Part shown: one piece after another, positions 53,401 to 60,438 of the stretch | Layout: each line of letters begins with the position of its first letter | Position numbering within the stretch: the stretch's first letter is position 1 | From: Rossellomorea marisflavi | Lineage (GTDB): Bacteria > Bacillota > Bacilli > Bacillales > Bacillaceae_B | DNA: 64,000 nt | Assembly (NCBI RefSeq): GCF_001274775.1 | Contig: NZ_LGUE01000004.1 | Location: forward strand, 356,163 to 420,162 | Direction of reading: 5' to 3' | Made by a program: the position numbers and the translations under genes | Notes under the pieces: model-generated | What the model was told of the DNA's origin: nothing | Database searches by the model: none | The model's input: only the letters and a program-made list of their open reading frames with translations

Positions 53401-55056
53401 AAGGAGAATACCAGTTGGAGTAAGCAACTCCACGGTAGACCCTTGGATCGGTGCATTCGTCACGCTATCCCTCACCGTCCCGGAAATCGCACCGGGATTG
53501 GCCACCAAGACAAAGTTGACAATAGCCGTCTGATTGGCAACGGTCGTAACCCCTGCAGTCTGGGATTGAAAGCCTGCTGCGTTGACTGAGAGATTATAAG
53601 AGCCTGGAGTGATGCCAGTGAAACTATAGTTCCCCGCCGCATTGGTCGTTGTCGTAGCTACAACGGTCCCGGAAGTGTTCGTCAATACGATGGTCGCATT
53701 ATTGATTGGGCCACCACTCGATACATTACCCGTGATATTGCTAGTAAGCGGTTGGAGAGCAATATTGACCGTTTGTGAACTGCCGCTCGAGACAGACGTA
53801 TTGACCGAAGCGGTCGTATAATTGGTCCTTGAAGCTTGAACGGTGTAATTGCCAGGTACGACATTGGTAAAGGAATAGAACCCTGCCGCGTTACTTGACG
53901 TGGTGGCAATCACAGTCACACCCTGTAAGAGCGTCACCGTCGTATTCGGCAGAACAAGACCCGTGGTTTGGTCTGTAATGGTTCCGTTTATGGTGGCTGC
54001 AGCAAGCACATTCACATTGACGACGGTCGTATTGGATGTCAACGTTCCACCAGAGTAACTATCCACTCCTGTAGCCACTACCCGGTCCAATAATCGAGTC
54101 CCACTTGTAGTGTAGCTGCCGATTAACGTGAATGTCAGGGTAGCCGTAGCTTCTTCGCCGAGATTCCCTACATTCCACGTGAGTAATTTAGTCGCAGGAT
54201 TATAGCTGATCAGTCCTTGCGTCACACTGTTTACGACAAAAGAGGTCACTACATCCGGACCGATCGTATCCTGAAGGAAGATTGTCGTCGCGTTCGAGTC
54301 CCCCGTATTTTGGACCCTGATGGTTCCGGTCCAAGTCGCTTGTTGTCCCAATACAACAGAAGTCGGCCCACTCGTCAGCTGTTTGGTTGTCCTCAGCCTC
54401 GCCCGTACATCCGCATCATCGGCTGTGACGGGATTACTGAATGCATTGGTAAACGAAAATCCTTCGCTCGTACGGAGTGAGTCTTTGTTATAGTTGTTCG
54501 AATTTGCCGACGTAAACGACACGATCCTGAGCTCTGACATGTCAGTAATACCCAGTGTGGAGAAAAAAACGCTTGCTGGCAGGAACCAATCCAGAAAGAA
54601 ATCCTGGGTTCCACCAAGAGAAGAATTAGCCGGGGACACACGCGCAAAGTCGAAATTCGTGATCGGCCTGGAAACATTCGGTGCACCGTTCCCATTCGTC
54701 CCTTCGGCCTGATCGGTCCATGAATTGACCTGCACCACCGTGTTCCGGACCAAGCCCACACGATTATTCAGACCATCCACATTGAACAACCAGTTATAGG
54801 TCCCCGCCACACCAGTCGTATTGATGAGCACACCCCATGAAAAATTCCGAAAACCCGTCAGCTGCGTATTACGCGGGTCACCGTCCAATCGAATCCTGAA
54901 ATAAACATTCGTTCCATCATAGGCAAAAAAACCTGCGGGAAACGTTGAATTCCCGACGATATCCGTTGAAGGCGGATTTTCATCCCCCACTACATCGAAT
55001 AGCGGGACACCACCAACTTCAATCGGTGTAAATTGATCATTACTCGGAAACGCCAA
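47482..55056 (-). CDS. Giant protein with 23 carboxypeptidase-regulatory-like repeats; probable spore-surface protein
   Basis: A 2524-residue protein. The start is a TTG at 55056 with AAGGAGGGG upstream, and there is no signal peptide. Residues 1-200 form a unique domain (FAYDGTNVYFRIRLDGDP...WLFNVDGLNNRV) and 225-350 a DUF11-like domain. By my count 23 repeats of about 80 residues follow, each with GTV.D..TG.PI.GA.V, then a D..G.Y.. segment and L.PG.Y.V. The last 190 residues hold 12 Cys (ECIKADKLYDWVF, ACLQVEVHANVTLEVLAEFC) and recall BMQ_0737-type spore coat proteins. No sortase motif or membrane helix is present. A Cys-cross-linked fibre on the spore is my inference. Its own terminator is downstream. 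Confidence 0.7.
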   Translation of the reverse strand: MAFPSNDQFTPIEVGGVPLFDVVGDENPPSTDIVGNSTFPAGFFAYDGTNVYFRIRLDGDPRNTQLTGFRNFSWGVLINTTGVAGTYNWLFNVDGLNNRVGLVRNTVVQVNSWTDQAEGTNGNGAPNVSRPITNFDFARVSPANSSLGGTQDFFLDWFLPASVFFSTLGITDMSELRIVSFTSANSNNYNKDSLRTSEGFSFTNAFSNPVTADDADVRARLRTTKQLTSGPTSVVLGQQATWTGTIRVQNTGDSNATTIFLQDTIGPDVVTSFVVNSVTQGLISYNPATKLLTWNVGNLGEEATATLTFTLIGSYTTSGTRLLDRVVATGVDSYSGGTLTSNTTVVNVNVLAAATINGTITDQTTGLVLPNTTVTLLQGVTVIATTSSNAAGFYSFTNVVPGNYTVQASRTNYTTASVNTSVSSGSSQTVNIALQPLTSNITGNVSSGGPINNATIVLTNTSGTVVATTTTNAAGNYSFTGITPGSYNLSVNAAGFQSQTAGVTTVANQTAIVNFVLVANPGAISGTVRDSVTNAPIQGSTVELLTPTGILLSTTVSDVTGQYTFGNLAPGSYQVRAVALGYSTSTVSAQVVSGATTTANLFLQQNPGTVSGQVRDAATQLPIQGATVQAIDSQGFVIDAFTTNASGQYTFANLLPGSYTFVFTATGYGSQTKGATVISNTTTILDAELAQIAGTLTGTITDPGSAPIPNATVTIFQNNVQIASVLTDAAGNYTIPGLSPGSYTVSIGALNYSTLTLGTSIASGQTTVLNATLTPNPGTLTGLVTDTGSTPLSGVNITVTTSSGTGTIVATTVTGNDGTYTVPGLAPGNYIVVASGTNFQQGSEGATITSGGTTVVNFILAANPGSLAGTITNAQTGTPIAGANVQVRILDAGGSIIATVSSDTNGQYAVGNLAPGFYTVVASAPNFQTNSATVQVFSNQTATGDVALVPNPGSLFGTVTSSIGSTPIPGATVSVINSSGILITSVLTDQAGNFTVSGLAPDTYTVTVSAQDFQGGSVGAVVVSGQTTPIAVQLQPFPGQIIGTVTPEVSNTVVELRDVNNVFIDSFITNPDGTFSFNNLAPGVYTVTASAPNYTSAQGGATVTSGGTAVVNLTIVPNPASVSGRITTTGGAPLATSAVQVLNTNGILVATGSSDANGFYTVGGLPAGSYTVVATALNYGQQVRGVTLTIGQDLMNVDFFLSPDTGNLTGHVSDLATGAPLSGASVVVLDATTQLPIATTTTSLFGNYVLNGLAPGTYIVRASLANYSTSEVGAIVLSNQNSTANIALQANPGSISGNVVDINGNPITGNNIQVTVTNENNVVVSTFFANPDGTYQVPQLAPGTYFVTAGAPGFASSTVSAIVNAGQTVPVTNVLTPNPVTVTATVLILGTSTPIAGSQVQIKTANNIVIANGTTDAAGNVTFTELPAGTLIVSADAPGFGTDSKSVFANPGESLTVVLFLPDDPGQVVGIVTNLATGAPIPNATITLTDLTGVVVSTAVTDTAGRYAFTGVTPGPYRVTANATNFGPEISGVTVAPNVISNVSFALQPNPGVIQGTVRDAVTNLPIPNASITIRQFSGDGPIITTTLTDANGFFQTTQLSPRSYVVVASKEGYSTATVSAEVVSNSVTSVELFLSPNPGAVQGTVRDAATSQPIPDTLVRVVNNQGTIIAFIHTDSNGFYYLGGLAPGDYTVVAVNPLYQTGFAETMILPNVTNTVNFSLQSNPATLSGLVFDAVDQSPLPGTVIEVRLAGTNILVRRVTSDENGRYIISGLPAGTFDVIAELQNYSLSTNTVFLSAGESEILNIPMRPFPATVTGTVYDAATQLPIAGALVRLLIQNTDIEVTSTLTSSDGTYSLGNIAPGQYNLIFSADGYGNVVRQITLEPNEVEVVDAFLDPNPATLTGRVFDQGTGISIQGALVRVFNQDGIFITSTLTDANGMYELPGIAAGLYSVIYSATGYGAEARTVALPAGATVTVNVGLIAESASIQGTVRDAVTGLPIPAALVQVFTIGTTIPIASVQTDQQGRYVISGLLPEEYRVVYSAPTYQSETFILFFNPGETKTVDAELTKLPSRIIGVVTDIVTGLPIPNATVILLLEGTEIIVASTNTDQDGNYSLNGLSPGNYNLRFEATGYLTETLSIQLGVAETLTVDESLRLLFGTVIGTVREALTGEPIRNALVLAFSVNGLPLGAAIADINGNYSIDGLPSGPIVLVVRATGFQTQMREVTIIGGETIQENFNLLGDPAVITGFITDVRTGEPVPQALVQVYPFGSDVPIRSTLSTQNGFYILFGLPPGRYVIRVRAFGYPEKFVEVTLLEGQVLRLDIQLGNVNPPPPNDLRPECIKADKLYDWVFAPFRESQKVMIPPDCRGIVEDALALGEDVTISCSTGAASCRVIGYENGRPGVVNVRIEIPVTLTLEVEEGGSCVIEYRAYLDRSLAVCIPDGLNAGNIDCSLLEVKCMVDGGVLTDQFFEIELLACLQVEVHANVTLEVLAEFCFPRGNPEFVDQDANSSCDFPEWPFNC

Positions 55057-55530
55057 AACCCAAACCCCTCCTTATATAGAATCTCTATATCTTATTGGGG
55101 TAGGACAAATCGGTATAGTGCGTATGTCCAGAACTGGAAAAAGAAATCCCCTGCTGACAAGCCATTGAAGATGGTTCTCTGCAAAGTGAACACCCAATCC
55201 TCGATTGAGATGCACGGACAGACAACTGAAAACATGAAATGATTCACATGCTTAACCACATTAAGGACTACACACAAAAAAGGTCATCACCCCTCAAAAG
55301 GATGATGACCTTTACGCCCATGTTAAAAATAGATTAAAAAATTTTAAGATTGAATTCCTTAAAAAGGTTTATGTTTAAAATGGCAGGGTAAAACTACAAT
55401 TGCACAGATTTGATTACTTCGATATGAATTACTCGATACCTACTACGAGCAATTACCCCGGACAAGAATCTACTAAAGAGGATTAGGGCTGTTGCACCTA
55501 GTTCTTATTTTTTGGAAGTGGGTGTTCTTC
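55057..55530. other. Intergenic region between giant gene and HTH gene
   Basis: It contains the ribosome binding site of the giant gene (55065-55073), a small AT hairpin near 55073-55092 and the terminator at 55279-55313. It also presumably holds promoters for both directions, which I could not assign to a sigma factor. Confidence 0.4.
55279..55313 (-). terminator. Terminator-like hairpin
   Basis: Perfect stem AAAGGTCATCA (55279-55289) / TGATGACCTTT (55303-55313) with a T-run on the minus strand. No minus-strand gene lies directly upstream of it, so it may stop antisense transcription. Confidence 0.55.
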
Positions 55531-55746
55531 TTGGAGATAACACAATATATTGGACGAAGGCTCAGATACCACCGAAGGACACAAGATATCACCATTCAAG
55601 AACTGAGCAAGGCAACCGGACTATCCATCAACTTTATTTCGTCCCTGGAAAGAGGTAAAACAAATGCATCTATTAACAAAGTTGATATTCTTGTCAAAGC
55701 CCTGAATATCTATTGGGTGGATATACTCCCATCCAAAGAAGAGTAA
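55531..55746 (+). CDS. XRE-family helix-turn-helix regulator
   Basis: About 71 residues: a single HTH_3 domain, IGRRLRYHRRTQDITIQELS, then KATGLSINFISSLERGKTNA and INKVDILVKALNIYWVDIL. It resembles SinR/Xre-type small regulators without a dimerisation tail. The start is most likely the TTG at 55531 (MEITQYIG), with ggaagtgggtg upstream. An ATG at 55492 would add an unusual hydrophobic extension. The target is unknown; the neighbouring giant gene and the Cys-rich gene are candidates. Confidence 0.7.
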   Translation: MEITQYIGRRLRYHRRTQDITIQELSKATGLSINFISSLERGKTNASINKVDILVKALNIYWVDILPSKEE

Positions 55747-55825
55747 TTCCCATTTTCCAATTGGAAATTTTACACTTAATAAGTCTTATTTTTACTACTT
55801 TTAAACGTAATTTAATTGGGAATTT

Positions 55826-56137
55826 ATGAATATTGCTTGTATGGGATACACTGAAGTAGAATGGGAACGAATGTTTCCAAGTCAAACTACAGGGTGTGTT
55901 CCATACGTGATATTCCACATCGAACGTACTGGTTGCAGAAACCGAGAGAAACCTTTGGATTGTGCTTATGAAATCAAAGGTAAATGGTATGTGGAACTTG
56001 ATGACCTATCCGAACTGGTCGGGATCATTGAGCAGTTTAGCGAAGCGGTGATCATCAAACAACACTACCTTAATCCAAACAGCGAAGGCATTCCATCGAT
56101 CCTCATCCAGGATAAGGAATGCAATTGCTGCTCTTAA
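55826..56137 (+). CDS. Small Cys-containing protein, unknown
   Basis: A 103-residue protein with a Cys-rich end (KECNCCS) and further cysteines (GCV, GCR, DCA). A helix and strand part precedes it (YVELDDLSELVGIIEQFSEA). I do not recognise the family. A terminator follows directly, supporting a real gene. The weak ribosome binding site (TTGGGAATTT) leaves the start uncertain. The end with Cys-x-Cys-Cys suggests metal binding or disulfide linkage. Confidence 0.45.
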   Translation: MNIACMGYTEVEWERMFPSQTTGCVPYVIFHIERTGCRNREKPLDCAYEIKGKWYVELDDLSELVGIIEQFSEAVIIKQHYLNPNSEGIPSILIQDKECNCCS

Positions 56138-56141
56138 TTCG

Positions 56142-56170
56142 GCAGGGAGAGCCCATCTCCCTGCTCTTTT
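56142..56170 (+). terminator. Intrinsic terminator
   Basis: Stem GCAGGGAGA (56142-56150) / TCTCCCTGC (56156-56164) followed by TCTTTT. Confidence 0.75.
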
Positions 56171-56334
56171 CATGAACACAATCTACCAATACCCTCAACT
56201 CTGAATCCTCAAACCTCCTACTATTTTTATTTCTACCCTTTCTTCAGGTGAAGATCGTACATATGACAGAATCGGTCTCATTACGGAACGTATGAATCAT
56301 GATTTTTTTTATGCAGTATACAGAGCCATCCAGT

Positions 56335-56368
56335 TGCAAAAAACACGCCATTCCCGGAATGGCGTGTT
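56335..56368 (-). terminator. Intrinsic terminator of the DUF1304 gene
   Basis: AACACGCCATTCC / GGAATGGCGTGTT (56342-56368), with a T-run on the minus strand. Confidence 0.75.
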
Positions 56369-56373
56369 CTTCT

Positions 56374-56745
56374 TTACATCACGATGATCAGGGTAATCAG
56401 CGCCAGTATCGCTGGCACCCCCTGTTTCACGATGATTCCCTTATTGGAAGTGAAACCGCCAAACAACGCAGCGATCACCACGCAAATCACAAAGAACAGT
56501 TGAATCATATAGCCTGTCGATGTGCTTCCAAGAATTAATCCCCAGAGAAGCCCTGCAGCAAGAAATCCATTGTACAGGCCCTGATTGGCGAACATCGTGG
56601 CCACATTGGGATCCCCCTGGAGATGCTCCGGCAGATTGAAAGCCCGTTTGGCCATCTTTGATCGGATAAAGAACATTTCGAGGATCATGATGAACAGATG
56701 CTCGATTGCCACGATCCCTACTAATATAATTGCTATGATTTCCAC
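56374..56745 (-). CDS. DUF1304 membrane protein
   Basis: About 123 residues with four hydrophobic helices. The DUF1304 signature is present as AIEHLFIMILEMFF, then FANQGLYNGFLAAGLLWGL and VVIAALFGGFTSNKGIIVKQ. I chose the GTG at 56745, with AGAGGAGAG upstream. The frame to 56805 would add a hydrophilic extension not seen in the family. The function is unknown. It is a single gene with its own terminator. Confidence 0.82.
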   Translation of the reverse strand: MEIIAIILVGIVAIEHLFIMILEMFFIRSKMAKRAFNLPEHLQGDPNVATMFANQGLYNGFLAAGLLWGLILGSTSTGYMIQLFFVICVVIAALFGGFTSNKGIIVKQGVPAILALITLIIVM

Positions 56746-57075
56746 AATAATCTCTCCTCTACTCGTACATCCCTTAATAGTATGTTCAACAGTTGTTCTT
56801 GACAAGCAGGAAGATACAGAAAAGTTGCAGACCAGAATGTGATTTTCAACTTTTCCACATTCATTGAGCAGGTAACCCGGAAGAATAAAAGGACAAAGAT
56901 TGGATGCAGAAGATACTATGTTCTACCATTACTGAATCAAACTGATAGATGTTATCCTACCTTTTTTGCTCCTATACTCCATTAATCTTTTGAAAATCGC
57001 TGTTTTGACCTTATAAGATAGTGAGCTTGAATCTTGTAGCCGTATAATGACCCGATCTCAATACTTTGTATTTAG
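56746..57075. other. Intergenic region without a supported gene
   Basis: AT-rich sequence between two minus-strand genes. It presumably holds the DUF1304 promoter. I see no hairpin, conserved motif or convincing small gene. Confidence 0.4.
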
Positions 57076-57651
57076 TTAAGATTCACCTAGAAAATTGATC
57101 ACTCGCTTGATGAGAAGCTTCGTCGCGTCGTCATCGTAAGACGGTAAACAACTCTCTGTGAAGAGATGTTCTCTTCCTTCATATAAAAAGAGTTCAGCGT
57201 GATTGGTTGATTTGACAAGCTCACGGGCCGCATCAATGTCACCGTCTTCAACAAAAAAAGGATCTTCAGTCATTGCGTGGATTTGAACCGGTACGTCTTT
57301 GGGCCACTCGGAATCGAATGCCGAGGGCGGAAGGCAGGCATGGAAAAACAGTGCACCTCTTGCGCCTTCACGGGTTTGAGCGAGCTTCTGTGCAGCCGGG
57401 ACACCTAATGAAAAACCTGCATACACAATATCATTTGAAAGTTCGTTAGCCGCCTGAACGCCACGCGCCGACACTTCTCCAAATCCAATCCCCTTCACGA
57501 ATTCCAAGCCCTCTTCCAGCGTAGAAAAAATGCGGCCATCAAATAAATCTGGCACATGAACAATATGTCCTGCATCTCTCAATCGATCCGCTATTGCTTC
57601 AATTCCCTTTGTTCGGCCCAAAACATGATGGAACATCAAAACCTCTGCCAT
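57076..57651 (-). CDS. Dienelactone-hydrolase-family protein
   Basis: A 191-residue alpha/beta hydrolase of the small DLH type. The start is AEVLMFHHVLGRTKGIEAIA. The nucleophile elbow IVYAGFSLGVPAAQ carries Ser where classical dienelactone hydrolase has Cys. An acidic residue lies in HAMTEDPFFVEDGD, and the catalytic His is in YEGREHLFTE. The substrate is unknown. It is not part of the pectin locus and stands alone between intergenic regions. Confidence 0.82.
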   Translation of the reverse strand: MAEVLMFHHVLGRTKGIEAIADRLRDAGHIVHVPDLFDGRIFSTLEEGLEFVKGIGFGEVSARGVQAANELSNDIVYAGFSLGVPAAQKLAQTREGARGALFFHACLPPSAFDSEWPKDVPVQIHAMTEDPFFVEDGDIDAARELVKSTNHAELFLYEGREHLFTESCLPSYDDDATKLLIKRVINFLGES

Positions 57652-57843
57652 CTTCTTTTCCTCCTACCAATTAAGTTACCTATCTATTAGATTCAACGGT
57701 AAGACTCTTATACCTTCAAATACATTATGAGATACAAGCGATCATTCTGCTTTAGTGTCATTCATTGAAACACCACTTAGTGGCCAATACACTCACTTTA
57801 TATAGTTTATTTTGACCACAGGATAGGGCATCTCTTAACTCAC

Positions 57844-60438
57844 TCACAACCTCGGATCGACCGGGTCGGCATTGCTTGCGAGCGTTCCGAGGGCGCACTC
57901 GTGTATGCGTTCGAGGCTCTCCCCGTCAACAAAGCGCCTGATGCCTTCAAGGCCGAGGGCGAATTGCCGGAGGGCAAGCTTTTGTTTCTTGGACACATTC
58001 CGTTTTCTTAGGCGGTCCAGGTTCCCGGGCTGCGTGTAATCCATGCCGTAGATGATGTGGAGATACTTCAGACCCCTCACCTTGATGGCAGGCTGGACGA
58101 GCTTGCCTTTCGACCGCGCCAGGAAGGTTTCCGGCTTGATCACGATGCCTTCATGTCCATCCTCTGTCATCTCGAGCCACCAATCGATCACATCCTGCTC
58201 CGAGGCATCATCGCCGATCACCTTGAACTCCGTCTCCACGAAGAGAGGACTGAGGCGTGCGAACTCCCGGTTCTTCTCCATATGCCATGTATGAGGCTGA
58301 TCGAAGAATGTTTCTCCGCTGTGGGCGAGCACGTGGAACGGGGCGATCTGGATATCCTCGAGGGTTTCTACGTCCCAGCAGTAGGTTTCATACACATCCT
58401 TGAACACGCCGGCATGATGAAGCTTCTCTTCATACTCCGTGAGCCAGGCGCTGATCCCTTCATGCTCCCCGACGGCTGCTTCAAGTTTCTCCGTCAGCCT
58501 CCCCCGGTCCATGAGCGCCTGCTCCGCCACGTGGGCGTATTGTCGATGGATCAGTTCCTTCGCCTTCAAGTTCCACGGCATGATCTCGGCATCGAGGAGC
58601 ACATAGTCCGTGCCGTATCGGGCAAAATACCCGTCCTTCTCCAGACTCTCCTGGAGGGATTGAAGGACGCGACCTTCCACATCTTCGTGGAAGAAGCGCC
58701 TCCCTGTGCGAGTATAGATGACACCGAGGGTTTCGCGCCCGATCGCACTCTCCCCTGCTTCCTCGTCCTTGAATAAGAGCACGATTCCCCTGCTGCCCAT
58801 ATGCTTCTTCTCAGCCACCATCCGTTTGATGCCAAGACTCCGGTAGTAATCGATGGCGTCCTGCGGGTGTTCGAGGAACCCGTCGATCGTCGATGCTTTC
58901 GGCGTCGGGCTCATGGTCGGCGGGATGTAGATGAGTTCTTCGACAGGGACCGTGTAATGGGAGATGGCATCGATCGTCGGGATGATCTGCGCCTTCGGTA
59001 TCGCCACTTCCCCATACGTTTCCGTCTCCACGCTGTAGCCGTTCTGGAATAGGGCGATATTCGGCGGATCGAGTCGCTTCTTCGCGAGCTCTTCGAGAGG
59101 ATTTGAATCACTGCCTGAATAGTCCGCTTTTCCCTTCACCGATAACAGCGTCCGCTCAGGATACCGGTAGGCCGTAAGCTCTCCTCCGAAAACGGCACCC
59201 TGATCAATATTCAGGGTGTTATTCATCATAAGGGGCCTCGGTTTCGGATCATGCCCCCATAGGATCAAGAGGCTATTGTGATGATGAACGGTCCAATCCT
59301 TCCTCACCGGGCGCCCGTCTCCATGGAAACCATCGGTATCACCATACCGGCAGAAGTCACTGATTGCATGGGACTCCTTCCCGATGAATTCATCCTTGAT
59401 GCCGGCATGGGCACAGACTGCGACCGGTACCGCGCTTTGCTTCAACACAAGATGGGACGGGGCCTTTAATAGGAAGCTACGCCATGTTTCTTTCAGCTCA
59501 TTGACCGCCTCTTCCCCGTGCTCCGCTTCGTATCGCTCAAGCGTCTCCACGATCCACTCATCTCCGTGGCTCAAAGTGACGTTCCTGCCCCCAAGGTAGC
59601 GCGCGATCTTCCATCCGTGATTGCTGTCGATCATATGGGCAAGCCCCCGGTCTACATGCCGGTGGAAAAAGGTCATCGCCTCAAAAGACTTGGGACCACG
59701 GCTCATGATGTCGCCGAGTGAAAGGAATGTGCGCCCGTAGGGATGGATGTAGAATCCGTCTTCATTTTCCTCATAGCCCAGTTTCACGAGTAGCTCAATC
59801 AGTTCATCAAAGCATCCGTGGACGTCCCCGATGATGTCGACTCCATTTCCTACATCAAGTTCCAGCGGATTGGCTCCCCGGATCCACTCGACGGAATCAG
59901 AAGGACGGACCGTATAGATAGCGCGGTAGCCTTCTTTCTTCACGAAGCGCTTCTCCCTCTTGAAAACCTGGTACTGCTGCTTGATGCGGCGTTTCCCCCG
60001 GGGGTTGTCCCTGTGGAGATCGCGCTCAAGGAGTTGATCCTGATCAGTATCAAGGATGAGGGCCACGACGGGAACATGGTTCTCCTTCGCCATGGCGATG
60101 TAGCGCTTCCGGTCATCAGGATGCAGATGGGTGGCATCGACGAACGTCAGCTTGTTCATGCGGCAGCGTGCCCCGATCACCGCATCCATCATCCCGAACG
60201 CTTCCTTGGAGATCTGCTGGTACGTTTCATACAGCGCATCGGCTTCTTCCTTCGGCCTGTCCTTCCAGTCGATGAATTCCACGTCTCCGACGAGCTTCCT
60301 GAACTCATCGGAGCTCACGATTTCGGACGGTAATAGAATGTCCTGCTCGACCAGTCCGCGCAGGAGCGTCGACTTGCCGCTATTGGACGGCCCTATGAGA
60401 AGGACGATGCCGGCATGTGGGATCACAATCTTCATCAT
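57844..60438 (-). CDS. pnkp: Polynucleotide kinase-phosphatase-ligase of RNA repair (Pnkp)
   Basis: An 864-residue three-domain RNA-repair enzyme. Residues 1-170 are a 5' kinase (P-loop GPSNSGKST, 16-24). Residues about 195-430 are a metallophosphatase (DIIGDVHGC with Asp205/His207, LGDIMSRGP with Asp243, SNH 272-274, His291, CAHAG, WGHD). Residues about 470-864 are an adenylyltransferase/ligase with the AMP-accepting Lys545 in EKKHMGSRG and LVQPAIKVRGLKYL near the end. Pnkp heals broken RNA ends (3' phosphate removal, 5' phosphorylation) and, with Hen1, seals RNAs cut by ribotoxins. Two second-shell Asp residues normally seen in DRGP and GNHD are Ser and Gly here. It overlaps hen1 by ATGA. 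Confidence 0.93.
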   Translation of the reverse strand: MMKIVIPHAGIVLLIGPSNSGKSTLLRGLVEQDILLPSEIVSSDEFRKLVGDVEFIDWKDRPKEEADALYETYQQISKEAFGMMDAVIGARCRMNKLTFVDATHLHPDDRKRYIAMAKENHVPVVALILDTDQDQLLERDLHRDNPRGKRRIKQQYQVFKREKRFVKKEGYRAIYTVRPSDSVEWIRGANPLELDVGNGVDIIGDVHGCFDELIELLVKLGYEENEDGFYIHPYGRTFLSLGDIMSRGPKSFEAMTFFHRHVDRGLAHMIDSNHGWKIARYLGGRNVTLSHGDEWIVETLERYEAEHGEEAVNELKETWRSFLLKAPSHLVLKQSAVPVAVCAHAGIKDEFIGKESHAISDFCRYGDTDGFHGDGRPVRKDWTVHHHNSLLILWGHDPKPRPLMMNNTLNIDQGAVFGGELTAYRYPERTLLSVKGKADYSGSDSNPLEELAKKRLDPPNIALFQNGYSVETETYGEVAIPKAQIIPTIDAISHYTVPVEELIYIPPTMSPTPKASTIDGFLEHPQDAIDYYRSLGIKRMVAEKKHMGSRGIVLLFKDEEAGESAIGRETLGVIYTRTGRRFFHEDVEGRVLQSLQESLEKDGYFARYGTDYVLLDAEIMPWNLKAKELIHRQYAHVAEQALMDRGRLTEKLEAAVGEHEGISAWLTEYEEKLHHAGVFKDVYETYCWDVETLEDIQIAPFHVLAHSGETFFDQPHTWHMEKNREFARLSPLFVETEFKVIGDDASEQDVIDWWLEMTEDGHEGIVIKPETFLARSKGKLVQPAIKVRGLKYLHIIYGMDYTQPGNLDRLRKRNVSKKQKLALRQFALGLEGIRRFVDGESLERIHECALGTLASNADPVDPRL

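Noticed and set aside
48000-54000. Regular repeats of about 240 bases, considered as CRISPR or DNA tandem repeats
   Set aside because: The periodicity is at protein level with diverged DNA. There are no short identical repeats and spacers, so they are coding repeats of the giant protein.
55057-55140. Possible sigma-K or sigma-E promoter before the giant gene
   Set aside because: A CATA-like box is present near 55110-55125, but spacing and -35 do not match either consensus well enough to claim it.
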